Below, piece after piece: positions 1 through 7,376 of a DNA stretch of 35,019 nucleotides (the stretch's first letter is position 1; every line of letters begins with the position of its first letter). The position numbers and the translations under genes are program-made. This stretch comes from Lachnoclostridium sp. UBA903 (GTDB taxonomy: Bacteria > Bacillota > Clostridia > Lachnospirales > Lachnospiraceae), in contig DBEP01000029.1 in assembly GCA_002294045.1 (NCBI GenBank), positions 1 to 35,019 of the forward strand, given 5' to 3'. The notes beneath the pieces are model-generated. The model saw only the letters and a program-made list of their open reading frames with translations, searched no databases and was not told the DNA's origin.

Positions 1-47
1 AGTAAACTTGCATAAGCTCACTACGCTTTCATTATATCATTATTCTA

Positions 48-1037
48 TTATAAAGGATTTTTCTTCATATATTCCATCAGATCACCCACGGTCGTAAAAG
101 CCAGGCCCGTAACCGTATCGGCGCATCCGTAATAGAGGGCTATACGGCCCGTGTCCGCATCCGTTAACGCCGCACAGGGGAATACAACGTTGGGAACATC
201 ACCCACGCATTCATAATATTCCTGAGGTGCCAGAATATAATATTTGGAACGGCATTTAACTTTCCAGGGCTCATCGGTATCTAACAGCGCACAGCCGACA
301 CGGTATACAAAACCGTTGCAGGTGTTGATAACACCATGATAAATCAAAAGCCAGCCTTCATCTGTTTCAATGGGCACGGGACCCGGACCGATTTTGGTTG
401 ACTGCCATGCAGACGCATCGCCTTTTACCGGTTCCATAACATGGCGGTGATGGCCCCAGTACTCCATGTCCTTGCTCCGGCTGTAAAAAATATCTCCGAA
501 AGGAGTATGGCCCGTATCGCTGGGACGGCTTAAGAGGCCGTAATAACCTCCTATTTTGCGCGGAAATAACACGCCGTTGCGGTTATAGGGAAGAAATGCG
601 TTCTCTATCTGATAGAAGGTTTTAAAATCAAAGGTATATCCCATACCGATTGTTGGGCCGTGGTATCCGTTGCACCAGGTCACATAATACCGGTCTTCCA
701 AAAAGCAGACCCTGGGGTCATATCGGTATTCCCTGTTTAATATTTCCTCATCCTCACCTTCAAATGTAACAGGCTCTTCTTCTATTTCCCAATGGATACC
801 GTCTTTGCTGAACCCGGGAAATAAATCCATGCTGACCGATTTGCTGTCACAGCGGAATATACCGGCATACCCGTCATGAAAAGGAACTACCGCACTGTTG
901 AAAACGCTGTTTGAGCATTCAATTGCGTCCCTGCCGATAATCGGATTCTCAGGATAACGCCATATTGGCATTTTATAATCTTCCGGTTTATCCACCCACG
1001 GAATATTTGGCAGTGAATTACCAATAATTCTACTCAT
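48..1037 (-). CDS. GH130 family glycoside phosphorylase or hydrolase (beta-mannoside-type)
   Basis: Predicted cytoplasmic enzyme of 329 residues with the five-bladed propeller fold of family GH130, which mostly phosphorolyses or hydrolyses beta-mannosides. Seen: an N-terminal NPIIGR-type segment, the conserved DPRV stretch near residue 107, and a GPGPVPI...GWLLIYHG block, all typical of GH130. The start is the ATG at 1037, preceded by AAGGAGG at good spacing; an upstream in-frame ATG at 1067 has no ribosome site. It is the last visible gene of a leftward operon with a sugar-binding lipoprotein and two permeases, so it probably processes the imported oligosaccharide. Which linkage it cuts, and whether it uses phosphate or water, cannot be told from this reading. 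No clear terminator is seen in the 47 bases before the window edge. Confidence 0.85.
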   Translation of the reverse strand: MSRIIGNSLPNIPWVDKPEDYKMPIWRYPENPIIGRDAIECSNSVFNSAVVPFHDGYAGIFRCDSKSVSMDLFPGFSKDGIHWEIEEEPVTFEGEDEEILNREYRYDPRVCFLEDRYYVTWCNGYHGPTIGMGYTFDFKTFYQIENAFLPYNRNGVLFPRKIGGYYGLLSRPSDTGHTPFGDIFYSRSKDMEYWGHHRHVMEPVKGDASAWQSTKIGPGPVPIETDEGWLLIYHGVINTCNGFVYRVGCALLDTDEPWKVKCRSKYYILAPQEYYECVGDVPNVVFPCAALTDADTGRIALYYGCADTVTGLAFTTVGDLMEYMKKNPL

Positions 1038-1085
1038 TATTATAAGCCTCCTTGTTCTGCTTGTCATTCTTTATTGCAAAGAAAG

Positions 1086-1165
1086 GGGCTGCCGCAAAAT
1101 ATCAGTTTATTAAACCTGTGTACGGAATGAACACAAGCAATCGTCTATGAATTTTGCAACAGCCC
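1086..1165. repeat. Intercistronic inverted repeat between binding-protein and GH130 genes
   Basis: Arms of 15 bases at 1086-1100 and 1151-1165 pair at 13 of 15 positions, around a 50-base centre that holds a smaller TGTGT/ACACA hairpin. It lies 16 bases past the stop codon of the binding-protein gene and before GH130. In the direction of transcription it is followed only by a pyrimidine-rich stretch, so it could be a partial terminator or a 3'-end stabiliser. On the opposite strand it is followed by a T-rich run. Confidence 0.6.
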
Positions 1166-1181
1166 TGTTTTTATTTATTTA

Positions 1182-2657
1182 TTATTGTACAAAAGCATCA
1201 ATCTGTTTCTGGGTTTCCTGGATGATGGTCTGGAAACCGGCTGCATCAAGTTCCGTACTGATTTTCTTAACCATTTCCCTGGGCTCCCTTGCACCTGTCA
1301 TTAACTCGCTCCGGTATTTTTCATATACGGAACGGCAGTTGGCAAGTTCTGTTTCAATATTGGTGGTATCCAGGTTAAATCCTAACAAAACAGAAGGACT
1401 TGCATTTGCATTTAATTCTTTTACTTCATCCCATTGATTAAATTCATCCTCGGCAAGTTTGGATACGGTAAAGAAAGTTCCCTGGGTATATCCGGCCATA
1501 GGCCATTCGTTATTTATCCTCTCAATTTCACCGTTATCCGTATAATTGAAGTTCTCTCCTTCCAACCCGTAATAAAACGCGTCCCTTACCTTGGAATCCA
1601 AATTAAGCAACTGTAAAAACTCCAGACACTTTTCAGGATATTTGGAGCTGGAGGAAATACCGTTTAAGGAGCCTCGAACCGTGCTATTGGATACAATGGT
1701 ATCAATAAATTTGGAAGTAACGGCTTCTTCTACACCCATGTTCGGCCCCCATGTGGTTTTGGCAGCACCTGACCAGCCCTGGGCCACATAGAACATTCTG
1801 TAACTGGGCGCCTCACCCACAGCCGGAGCATCCGCATTAATAATGCCGTCATTATACCAGCCATGAAGGATATCCAGCTGGCTTAAAATATCTTCCTGCT
1901 CCAATACGTTAACTACTTTGCGTGACTGGTCGTCATATCTGACACCCAGAGCAGGCAGACCGACACCCATCTGGTCATATACGGAAGTTATAACTTCAAA
2001 ACCATTTTTATCAACGACAGCCGGAGCAGAACCTTCTCCGTCCTTGATGGTTTTTAAAATATCCGATAACCCGGCTAAACTATTAACATTTTCATAATCA
2101 ATGGAATACTTGTCAACAATTGCTTTATCCCACACAAAATATTGAGTGGAGGAACTGTCCTTGTAAGTAGGTACGGAATAAACCTTACCATTTACAGAAA
2201 CCGCATCCCAGTAATCGGCCGGAATGTAGGAATATAAATCCAGGGCCACATTCTTTACCAAATCCGTAATATCTAAAAATGTTCCCAGTCCGACTTCACT
2301 GGCATATTTATTGCCATCGGTAAATAAAATATCAAAGTATTCACCTGAGTTTACAATTACACTTCTTCTTGTATCCCAGTCACCCCAGGGAACAATTTCC
2401 ACTTCAATATTAACACTAATTTTTTCTGCCAGGTATGGATTGATGTTGGCTAACCAGGCATCATAATTTGACGGCATATTATTTCCGACCATAATCCATT
2501 TCAGTGTTACAACTTCCTCATCTGAAGTTGTTTCCGTTCCCTTGTTGTTTCCAGAACTGTTACCTCCCGCTTTATCCCCCGTCTTAGAACAGCCGACGAT
2601 GGCAGCTGACAGCATTGCAAATGCCATAAATAATGCTAATGTTTTTCTTAGTTTCAT
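1182..2657 (-). CDS. ABC sugar importer substrate-binding lipoprotein
   Basis: Extracellular solute-binding protein of 491 residues, anchored to the outer face of the membrane, that captures an oligosaccharide and passes it to the two permeases encoded upstream. Seen: a lipoprotein signal peptide (MKLRKTLALF start) with lipobox IVGC and lipidated Cys at residue 23, followed by a Gly/Ser/Asn/Thr-rich linker. The C-terminal part resembles the LplA-like/DUF3502 group that pairs with LplB and YtcP permeases. The ATG at 2657 is preceded by AGGAGG. It sits between the permease genes and GH130. The sugar is unknown; GH130 suggests a mannose-containing oligosaccharide, which is inference. Confidence 0.9.
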   Translation of the reverse strand: MKLRKTLALFMAFAMLSAAIVGCSKTGDKAGGNSSGNNKGTETTSDEEVVTLKWIMVGNNMPSNYDAWLANINPYLAEKISVNIEVEIVPWGDWDTRRSVIVNSGEYFDILFTDGNKYASEVGLGTFLDITDLVKNVALDLYSYIPADYWDAVSVNGKVYSVPTYKDSSSTQYFVWDKAIVDKYSIDYENVNSLAGLSDILKTIKDGEGSAPAVVDKNGFEVITSVYDQMGVGLPALGVRYDDQSRKVVNVLEQEDILSQLDILHGWYNDGIINADAPAVGEAPSYRMFYVAQGWSGAAKTTWGPNMGVEEAVTSKFIDTIVSNSTVRGSLNGISSSSKYPEKCLEFLQLLNLDSKVRDAFYYGLEGENFNYTDNGEIERINNEWPMAGYTQGTFFTVSKLAEDEFNQWDEVKELNANASPSVLLGFNLDTTNIETELANCRSVYEKYRSELMTGAREPREMVKKISTELDAAGFQTIIQETQKQIDAFVQ

Positions 2658-2742
2658 AGCTCATCCTCCTATAATTTTCATTTTACCATCTGCCATGTTA
2701 CTTTATTTGGCTTAAACCTCTATATAAATGTCCTGATGATTG

Positions 2743-2759
2743 GGACGTTTTACACGTCC
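2743..2759. repeat. Small hairpin between permease and binding-protein genes
   Basis: GGACGT and ACGTCC form a perfect 6-bp stem with a 5-base loop in the 123-base gap between the permease and binding-protein genes. No T-run follows, so it is not a standard terminator. A competing GTCC/GGAC pairing overlaps it. It may be an mRNA processing or stability element. Confidence 0.35.
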
Positions 2760-2780
2760 GCTCTCCAGGAACAATTTATA

Positions 2781-3698
2781 TCATCCTTTTACCGCTCCAA
2801 TCGTAAGTCCTGAAATAAAATACTTTTGGAAAAACGGATAAGCGCATGCAATCGGTAAAATAATCACAATTGCAATTGCCATTCTGGCACCTTCCTGAGG
2901 CATTAAATTCTTATACTGCTGCAGGGACAATCCTGCCGTAGGATTATTAGCCAGATACTGAATATTCCTTTGTATACTGTTTAAAAGAGCCTGTAATGAA
3001 AAAAGATTCGTATTATTAATGTACAAGGATGACTGAAACCAGTCATTCCAATAACCAAAGCACAGGAATAAACCTATGGTTGCAAAAACAGGTTTTGATA
3101 TGGGAACCACAATCCTGGCAAATATATTAAGCTGGGAGGCCCCGTCAATTTTAGCCGATTCAATAATGGAATCGGGAATCGTTGTCCTAAAAAATGTTTT
3201 GCAGATTATTACGTTAAAGGACGAAACCAGCAGCGGAAGAATCAATGCCCATACCGAATCCCTTAATCCAAGCAGGTTGGTATTAATTACATAGGAAGAA
3301 ATCATACCGCCGTTAAAAATCATGGGTATAAATACCATATAAGTCAGAAAGCCATTCAGCTTATAGCTCCTTCTGGAAAGTACGTATCCCATGGTAGTTG
3401 TCAGCAATACTCCTATGACGGTACCGGCCAGCGTTACAAATACCGATACACCAAGTGCCTTAATAATGGTTTCGATTTCACCCCACAAAAAAAGGTAGGA
3501 ATCCGCTGAGAATTCCCTTGGTATGAACTGATACCCATACCTGGTCAGAGAGTTTTCCGAGGTAATGGAAATCATAAATACAAAAACTACGGGTAAAATA
3601 CATATCAGGGACAATAGGATAAAAATAATATTAAATGTGAGATTAGTTTTTTTCGCAATACGGTTTAATTTGGAAACGCCTTCTTCAGCCTCTTTCAT
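2781..3698 (-). CDS. Carbohydrate ABC transporter permease (YtcP/LplC type)
   Basis: Integral membrane permease of 305 residues, one half of the translocation channel of a CUT1-type sugar importer. Seen: a hydrophobic first membrane segment (LTFNIIFILLSLICILPVVF) after a short charged N-terminus, several further membrane segments, and the cytoplasmic EAA loop (DSIIESAKIDGASQLNIF) that contacts the ATPase. The ATG at 3698 follows AGGAGG at 6 bases. It is encoded just downstream of its partner permease and upstream of the binding protein. No ATPase gene is present in this cluster, so a shared MsiK/MsmK-like ATPase elsewhere is expected for this permease family. Confidence 0.92.
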   Translation of the reverse strand: MKEAEEGVSKLNRIAKKTNLTFNIIFILLSLICILPVVFVFMISITSENSLTRYGYQFIPREFSADSYLFLWGEIETIIKALGVSVFVTLAGTVIGVLLTTTMGYVLSRRSYKLNGFLTYMVFIPMIFNGGMISSYVINTNLLGLRDSVWALILPLLVSSFNVIICKTFFRTTIPDSIIESAKIDGASQLNIFARIVVPISKPVFATIGLFLCFGYWNDWFQSSLYINNTNLFSLQALLNSIQRNIQYLANNPTAGLSLQQYKNLMPQEGARMAIAIVIILPIACAYPFFQKYFISGLTIGAVKG

Positions 3699-3739
3699 TC
3701 TGTTACCTCCTGTCGATTAAAATTATACAATTAAGTTAT

Positions 3740-3770
3740 ATTATAGGAACAAAAAACATGTTCCTATAAT
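3740..3770. repeat. Perfect 12-bp inverted repeat between the two permease genes
   Basis: ATTATAGGAACA at 3740-3751 and its exact complement at 3759-3770 enclose a 7-base loop. A second small hairpin (GGCGC/GCGCC, 3780-3796) lies next to it. There is no T-run on the transcribed side, so it is probably an mRNA processing or stability hairpin, or a palindromic protein-binding site, rather than a terminator. Confidence 0.65.
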
Positions 3771-3831
3771 CGGATGCACGGCGCGAAACCAGCGCCTTTT
3801 ATCAGAAGTTTGGAAAACAACTTTTGCTAAG

Positions 3832-4818
3832 TTATATTATAGCGCTCTCATTGTCGATTTTACTTACAATCCAGTTGGCTAAGAGTATGGTTATACAGCA
3901 TGCTACGGACTGGAAGAAAGTCGCGGCGGCCGTCATACCGATAGGTGTGTTAGACTGCAGCGCTTTGAATACATAAGTATCAATTGTGGAAGCCACATTA
4001 TACAGGGAACTTGGTATTTCCCTTGTCACCTGATAGAACAAGCCGAAATCGGAATAAAAAATCTTGCCTACGTTTAAGATAAACATCATGACGGCCACCG
4101 TTTTTATCCCCGGAATTGTAATATATTTCACCTGCTGCCACTTCGTGGCGCCGTCAATTACCGCCGCTTCATACAAGGTTGTGTCAATACCGGTTATGCT
4201 TGCCAGATAAACTACCATACTGTAGCCTACCGTTTTCCACAATTGCATAAAAACCAGTATAAAGGGCCAGTATTTGGGTTCCATATACCATTGGACTATG
4301 TCTCTGCCAAACATTTTTAGGATACCGTTTAACATCCCTTTGTCAATGCTTAAAAATGCGTAAACAAAATAACTTACTACAACCCAGGACATAAAGTGGG
4401 GGAAAAACATCATAGTCTGATATATCTTGGATTTCCGTTTACTGTAAATAAGGCTGATCATAATAGCCAGAGTAACAGGGATAAGAATACCCAAAATAAT
4501 AAAAACAATATTGTATAGGATGGTATTTCTAAGGAGCAGATACAATACATTGGATTTTATCAAAAACTCAAAATTACTAAGTCCTGACCATTGGCTGTGA
4601 ATCAGATTATAAAAAAATCCATGTCCGGGAAATACCTTATAATTCTTAAAAGCTATTATAATTCCAAACATAGGAAGAAAACAAAATAATATATACCATA
4701 TTGTAGTTGGCAATGCCAGCAAGGTAAGTTCCATATCATCTTTCGTCCATTTTCTTTTCCTTTTGGTTTTTACCTTTTCCGCTTTTTTATCACTTTTATC
4801 ATCATTTAACTTTTTCAC
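3832..4818 (-). CDS. Carbohydrate ABC transporter permease (LplB type)
   Basis: Integral membrane permease of 328 residues, partner of the downstream YtcP-type permease. Seen: a very basic N-terminal tail (KKLNDDKSDKKAEKVKTKRK), about six membrane segments, and an EAA loop (TTLYEAAVIDGATKWQQ). I chose the GTG at 4818 because GGAGGTAAGCATA precedes it directly. The in-frame ATG codons at 4854 and 4833 have no comparable ribosome site, and the second of them overlaps this one. It is the first gene of the leftward sugar operon, divergent from the LacI-type regulator. Confidence 0.9.
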   Translation of the reverse strand: MKKLNDDKSDKKAEKVKTKRKRKWTKDDMELTLLALPTTIWYILFCFLPMFGIIIAFKNYKVFPGHGFFYNLIHSQWSGLSNFEFLIKSNVLYLLLRNTILYNIVFIILGILIPVTLAIMISLIYSKRKSKIYQTMMFFPHFMSWVVVSYFVYAFLSIDKGMLNGILKMFGRDIVQWYMEPKYWPFILVFMQLWKTVGYSMVVYLASITGIDTTLYEAAVIDGATKWQQVKYITIPGIKTVAVMMFILNVGKIFYSDFGLFYQVTREIPSSLYNVASTIDTYVFKALQSNTPIGMTAAATFFQSVACCITILLANWIVSKIDNESAII

Positions 4819-4981
4819 TATGCTTACCTCCATCTGCAAGTTTCCGTTTATCATTTAGCTTAATTTATATTAACATGATTTAAATATTAATGCAACATTA
4901 TTTTTTATTTCTAACTTATAAATTGCATCTTTTCCTCTTAACAGTCTTAAAATATTTATTTAATATTTATATATATCCGCA

Positions 4982-4990
4982 ATTATATCA
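4982..4990 (-). promoter_or_regulatory. Candidate extended -10 promoter for the sugar-transport operon
   Basis: Reading leftward, TGATATAAT matches the extended -10 consensus, with no convincing -35 hexamer upstream. It would give a leader of about 155 bases before the GTG at 4818. The surrounding 4855-5120 stretch is extremely AT-rich, so chance matches are easy. Apart from this and the regulator's promoter region, I see no gene in 4819-5374. Confidence 0.3.
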
Positions 4991-5120
4991 TTTTTATATA
5001 TTTATTTTATACAACTATATTTTTTATCTGGCATTTTACATTTTATTACCATTTATCATTTTTAACTTTTGTTAATTTTATCAATTATTAACTAATTTGT
5101 TAAAAAAAATTAAAATTTTA

Positions 5121-5149
5121 TTGTGATTTCAAATCCGCTATGTTATAAT
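5121..5149 (+). promoter_or_regulatory. Sigma-70-type promoter of the LacI-family regulator gene
   Basis: TTGTGA (5121-5126) and TATAAT (5144-5149) are separated by 17 bases, pointing toward the regulator gene. The predicted start is near 5156, giving an unusually long leader of about 220 bases before the ATG at 5375. A palindrome lies just downstream of the start. Confidence 0.7.
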
Positions 5150-5168
5150 GAAAACGAAATGGCAGCTG

Positions 5169-5180
5169 CAAGCCGGCTTG
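5169..5180. promoter_or_regulatory. Candidate LacI-family operator (perfect CCGG-centred palindrome)
   Basis: CAAGCCGGCTTG is a perfect 12-bp palindrome with the central CG pair typical of LacI/GalR operators. It sits about 13-25 bases past the predicted start of the regulator gene, where a bound repressor would block transcription. This suggests autoregulation. I found no second copy near the permease start. Confidence 0.5.
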
Positions 5181-5374
5181 TAATTTGGGTTGAAGCAGAA
5201 AGAGCACAAACATGATTTTTGTCAAAATAGATATTTTATTAAGAAATAAACGGTGAAAGAATGTTCTTAAGATATGGACTGAGTACCGGCTATCTATCTT
5301 ATTTCAGCCATTAACAGACAAGGAAATCTAAAATTCTTCTCTATTGTTAATAACACTTACAAAAGGAGTCATAT

Positions 5375-6424
5375 ATGAAAAAGATAACCATGCAGGAAAT
5401 AGCAGATGCCTTGGATATTTCCAGGGTTACCGTCTGGAAGGTTTTTAATAACTACCCGGGAGTATCGGATTCTTTAAGCGAACAGATTCTGAATAAAGCA
5501 CAGGAAATGGGATATTTCAGGCAAAAACAATCCGGCCGGCAAAGTATACCGGATACGAATTCATCTGATATCGCATCAGCAAAAACCGAAATGACCGTGT
5601 CTGTTGTCGTATCCCGTCCCGAATCTTCTATGTTCTGGATGAATATCATTCATCAGATAGCAAAAGAATTGGGGAGCTCTGATATCAACCTGATGTATAC
5701 CTACCTGCCTTCCAAAACTTCTGACGGTTACAGCCTGCCTTCTGTCTTAACCAACGGTACTTTACAGGGTATTATAGTATTAAATGTCTACGATCACGAT
5801 TTGCTTTGTATGTTAAATGATCTTAAAATCCAAAAAGTATTTTTGGATATGGTACCTTCCATCCCGGAAGATACGCTGTCGGGAGATTTATTCTTGCTGG
5901 AAGGAAAGTCTACAGTCCGCAGACTAACGGAATCCATCATAAAAAAAGGACGTACCGACATCGGTTTTGTCGGAGACATAGAATATGCGAAAACCAATTA
6001 CGACCGTTATGAAGGATATTTATCTGCCATGAACCAGCAAAAACTTTCGGTAAAGAAGGAAGTTTGCTTAATTCATAGCATTGGTATTTATACTTATGCG
6101 GAAGAAATTAACGAATTTTTGTCAAGCCTGAAACAAATGCCCGGCGCATTTGTCTGTGCCAGTGACTTTGTGGCCCACTTTGTCTTAAAATATCTGAATG
6201 CCAATAATTTTAAGGTGCCGGATGACATTGCGGTTTCCGGATATGACGGCACAACCGAATATATTGATCAGGCAGATTACCTTACTACGGTACAGGTTCA
6301 GACCCGGGAGTTAGGAAAACGTCTGGTGAGGCAGCTTTTATTCCGTATAGCAAATCCTGATTTTCCGCTGGAAGTTACCTATATAAATTGTAAAATAAAA
6401 TACGGTGAATCCACAAACTTTTGA
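5375..6424 (+). CDS. LacI-family transcriptional regulator
   Basis: DNA-binding regulator of 349 residues, probably sensing the imported sugar or a product of it. Seen: an N-terminal helix-turn-helix at residues 3-28 (ITMQEIADALDISRVTVWKV), then a periplasmic-binding-protein-like effector domain ending near residue 345 with the family's SGYDGT and TTVQVQTRELG stretches. AAAAGGAG precedes the ATG. It is divergent from the permease/binding-protein/GH130 operon, its likely target. The recognition helix reads TVWKVFN where most of the family has TVSRVLN, so its operator preference may be unusual. A bidirectional terminator follows. Confidence 0.9.
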   Translation: MKKITMQEIADALDISRVTVWKVFNNYPGVSDSLSEQILNKAQEMGYFRQKQSGRQSIPDTNSSDIASAKTEMTVSVVVSRPESSMFWMNIIHQIAKELGSSDINLMYTYLPSKTSDGYSLPSVLTNGTLQGIIVLNVYDHDLLCMLNDLKIQKVFLDMVPSIPEDTLSGDLFLLEGKSTVRRLTESIIKKGRTDIGFVGDIEYAKTNYDRYEGYLSAMNQQKLSVKKEVCLIHSIGIYTYAEEINEFLSSLKQMPGAFVCASDFVAHFVLKYLNANNFKVPDDIAVSGYDGTTEYIDQADYLTTVQVQTRELGKRLVRQLLFRIANPDFPLEVTYINCKIKYGESTNF

Positions 6425-6437
6425 TTTAACAGTACGT

Positions 6438-6479
6438 AAAAAAATGCCTGCCTTCCTATCCAAATGATAGAAGGCAGGC
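6438..6479. terminator. Bidirectional terminator between convergent regulator genes
   Basis: GCCTGCCTT (6446-6454) pairs with AAGGCAGGC (6471-6479), extended by CTATC/GATAG around a 5-base loop with one bulged base. Leftward transcription from the Fur-like gene then meets seven T residues. Rightward transcription from the LacI-type gene meets a weaker TTATATATTT. It serves both converging genes. Confidence 0.85.
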
Positions 6480-6487
6480 TTATATAT

Positions 6488-7030
6488 TTAAGATACATTA
6501 CGTTTTTTGCAATGATATTTACAGCCTAAATTATCACAGAGGCAGTTATTATATACCTGTTCATCACAGCTATCTTCCTCTTCTTTGTTTTTGTTCTTAA
6601 TTAATATTGAAACATTATCTGTATCGGTAAAGCCATATGAGCTCAGTACCTGTTTCAGTTCTGCAAACCATGTTCCTTTGTTAATGGCGGTAACTTTATC
6701 AGATTTTTCATCTACATATAATACTTGATTTTCCTGTTCCAAATCCAGATTCTCATAATCAATCTGATACAAATTCTTTCTGTTGATTAGTCCTAAATCT
6801 TCTAATGTTTTTACCATACGGTAAACAGTTGCTATGCCTACCGTCGAATCTTTCTTTGCCGTTTTATAATATATTTCCTTGCAGCTAGAGCATTCATCCT
6901 CTAATATTACATCTATAAGCAGTCTTCTCTGTTCCGTAATACGGAAACCCTTTTTTCTGAGCTGTTTTAATATAATTTCTCTTTTATGAATTTTAGCTAG
7001 CATAGGTTCATTTTCTAGTATTCTATTCAT
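6488..7030 (-). CDS. Fur-family-like regulator with atypical Cys-rich C-terminus
   Basis: Protein of 180 residues. Residues about 12-90 form a Fur-type winged helix (QLRKKGFRITEQRRLLIDVI, then STVGIATVYRMVKTLEDLGL, the Fur recognition-helix block). The rest does not show the HHDH and CxxC metal sites of normal Fur, Zur or PerR dimerization domains. Instead the tail has Cys at 155, 163, 165, 170 and 174 and a His at 173, with a further Cys pair (47, 50) in the DNA-binding half. AAAGGAG precedes the ATG at 7030; an upstream in-frame ATG at 7069 has none. It lies immediately downstream of the feo operon, so a role in iron or metal-responsive control is likely but inferred. Confidence 0.8.
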   Translation of the reverse strand: MNRILENEPMLAKIHKREIILKQLRKKGFRITEQRRLLIDVILEDECSSCKEIYYKTAKKDSTVGIATVYRMVKTLEDLGLINRKNLYQIDYENLDLEQENQVLYVDEKSDKVTAINKGTWFAELKQVLSSYGFTDTDNVSILIKNKNKEEEDSCDEQVYNNCLCDNLGCKYHCKKRNVS

Positions 7031-7128
7031 AATAACTCCTTTCACTATGCTCCCGTCCGCTAAAAGCAAATATACCTCATTAAAGTTTTATGCTCTTTAA
7101 GAGTTATCACTTACTTCCTTTTACGGAT

Positions 7129-7164
7129 GGCCTTTCCCAACTAATTTTATGTTGAAGAAAGGCC
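7129..7164 (-). terminator. Candidate hairpin terminator after the feo operon
   Basis: GGCCTTTC (7129-7136) and GAAAGGCC (7157-7164) form an 8-bp stem, continued by CAAC/GTTG. It lies about 60 bases past the stop of the small Cys-rich gene. The T-run after it is poor, so termination may be partial or Rho-dependent. Confidence 0.4.
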
Positions 7165-7225
7165 ACCTGTTAAACATTGTAAGAGTCAAATAATTTCAAG
7201 GCCCTATCAGTGATTATCTGATAAC

Positions 7226-7375
7226 CTAAATCTGTCTCTTATAGTAATCAGCGGATTTTTCACAGCCGGAACAACCACAACCGCAGCTTCCTCCGGCCTT
7301 ATGGGATTTAAAAGTCTTATAGCCGGCAAAAGCTATGCCGCCTAAAACGATAATTCCAACAATAAATGTAGACAT
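7226..7375 (-). CDS. FeoB-associated Cys-rich membrane protein
   Basis: Small protein of 49 residues that I translated directly. It has one N-terminal membrane segment (IVGIIVLGGIAFAGY, about residues 5-19), a basic stretch (KTFKSHK), a CGCGCSGC cluster (four Cys, residues 31-38) and a charged tail ending YYKRQI. This is the layout of the FeoB-associated Cys-rich family. Its ribosome site GGAGGTGG lies inside the end of feoB and the ATG starts 2 bases after the feoB stop, so the two are translationally linked. The family is thought to help ferrous iron transport; the Cys cluster probably binds metal. Confidence 0.88.
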   Translation of the reverse strand: MSTFIVGIIVLGGIAFAGYKTFKSHKAGGSCGCGCSGCEKSADYYKRQI

Positions 7376-7376
7376 A

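Noticed and set aside
1147..1791. Plus-strand ORFs opposite the binding-protein gene
   Set aside because: Antisense shadows of a well-supported lipoprotein gene, with low-complexity translations.
5159..5215. 18-codon frame in the regulator leader as a leader peptide
   Set aside because: No ribosome site before its ATG, and it overlaps the operator palindrome. Nothing in its composition suggests attenuation.
5150..5374. Riboswitch in the long leader of the LacI-type gene
   Set aside because: I looked for conserved riboswitch cores and paired stems and saw only short, scattered complementarity.
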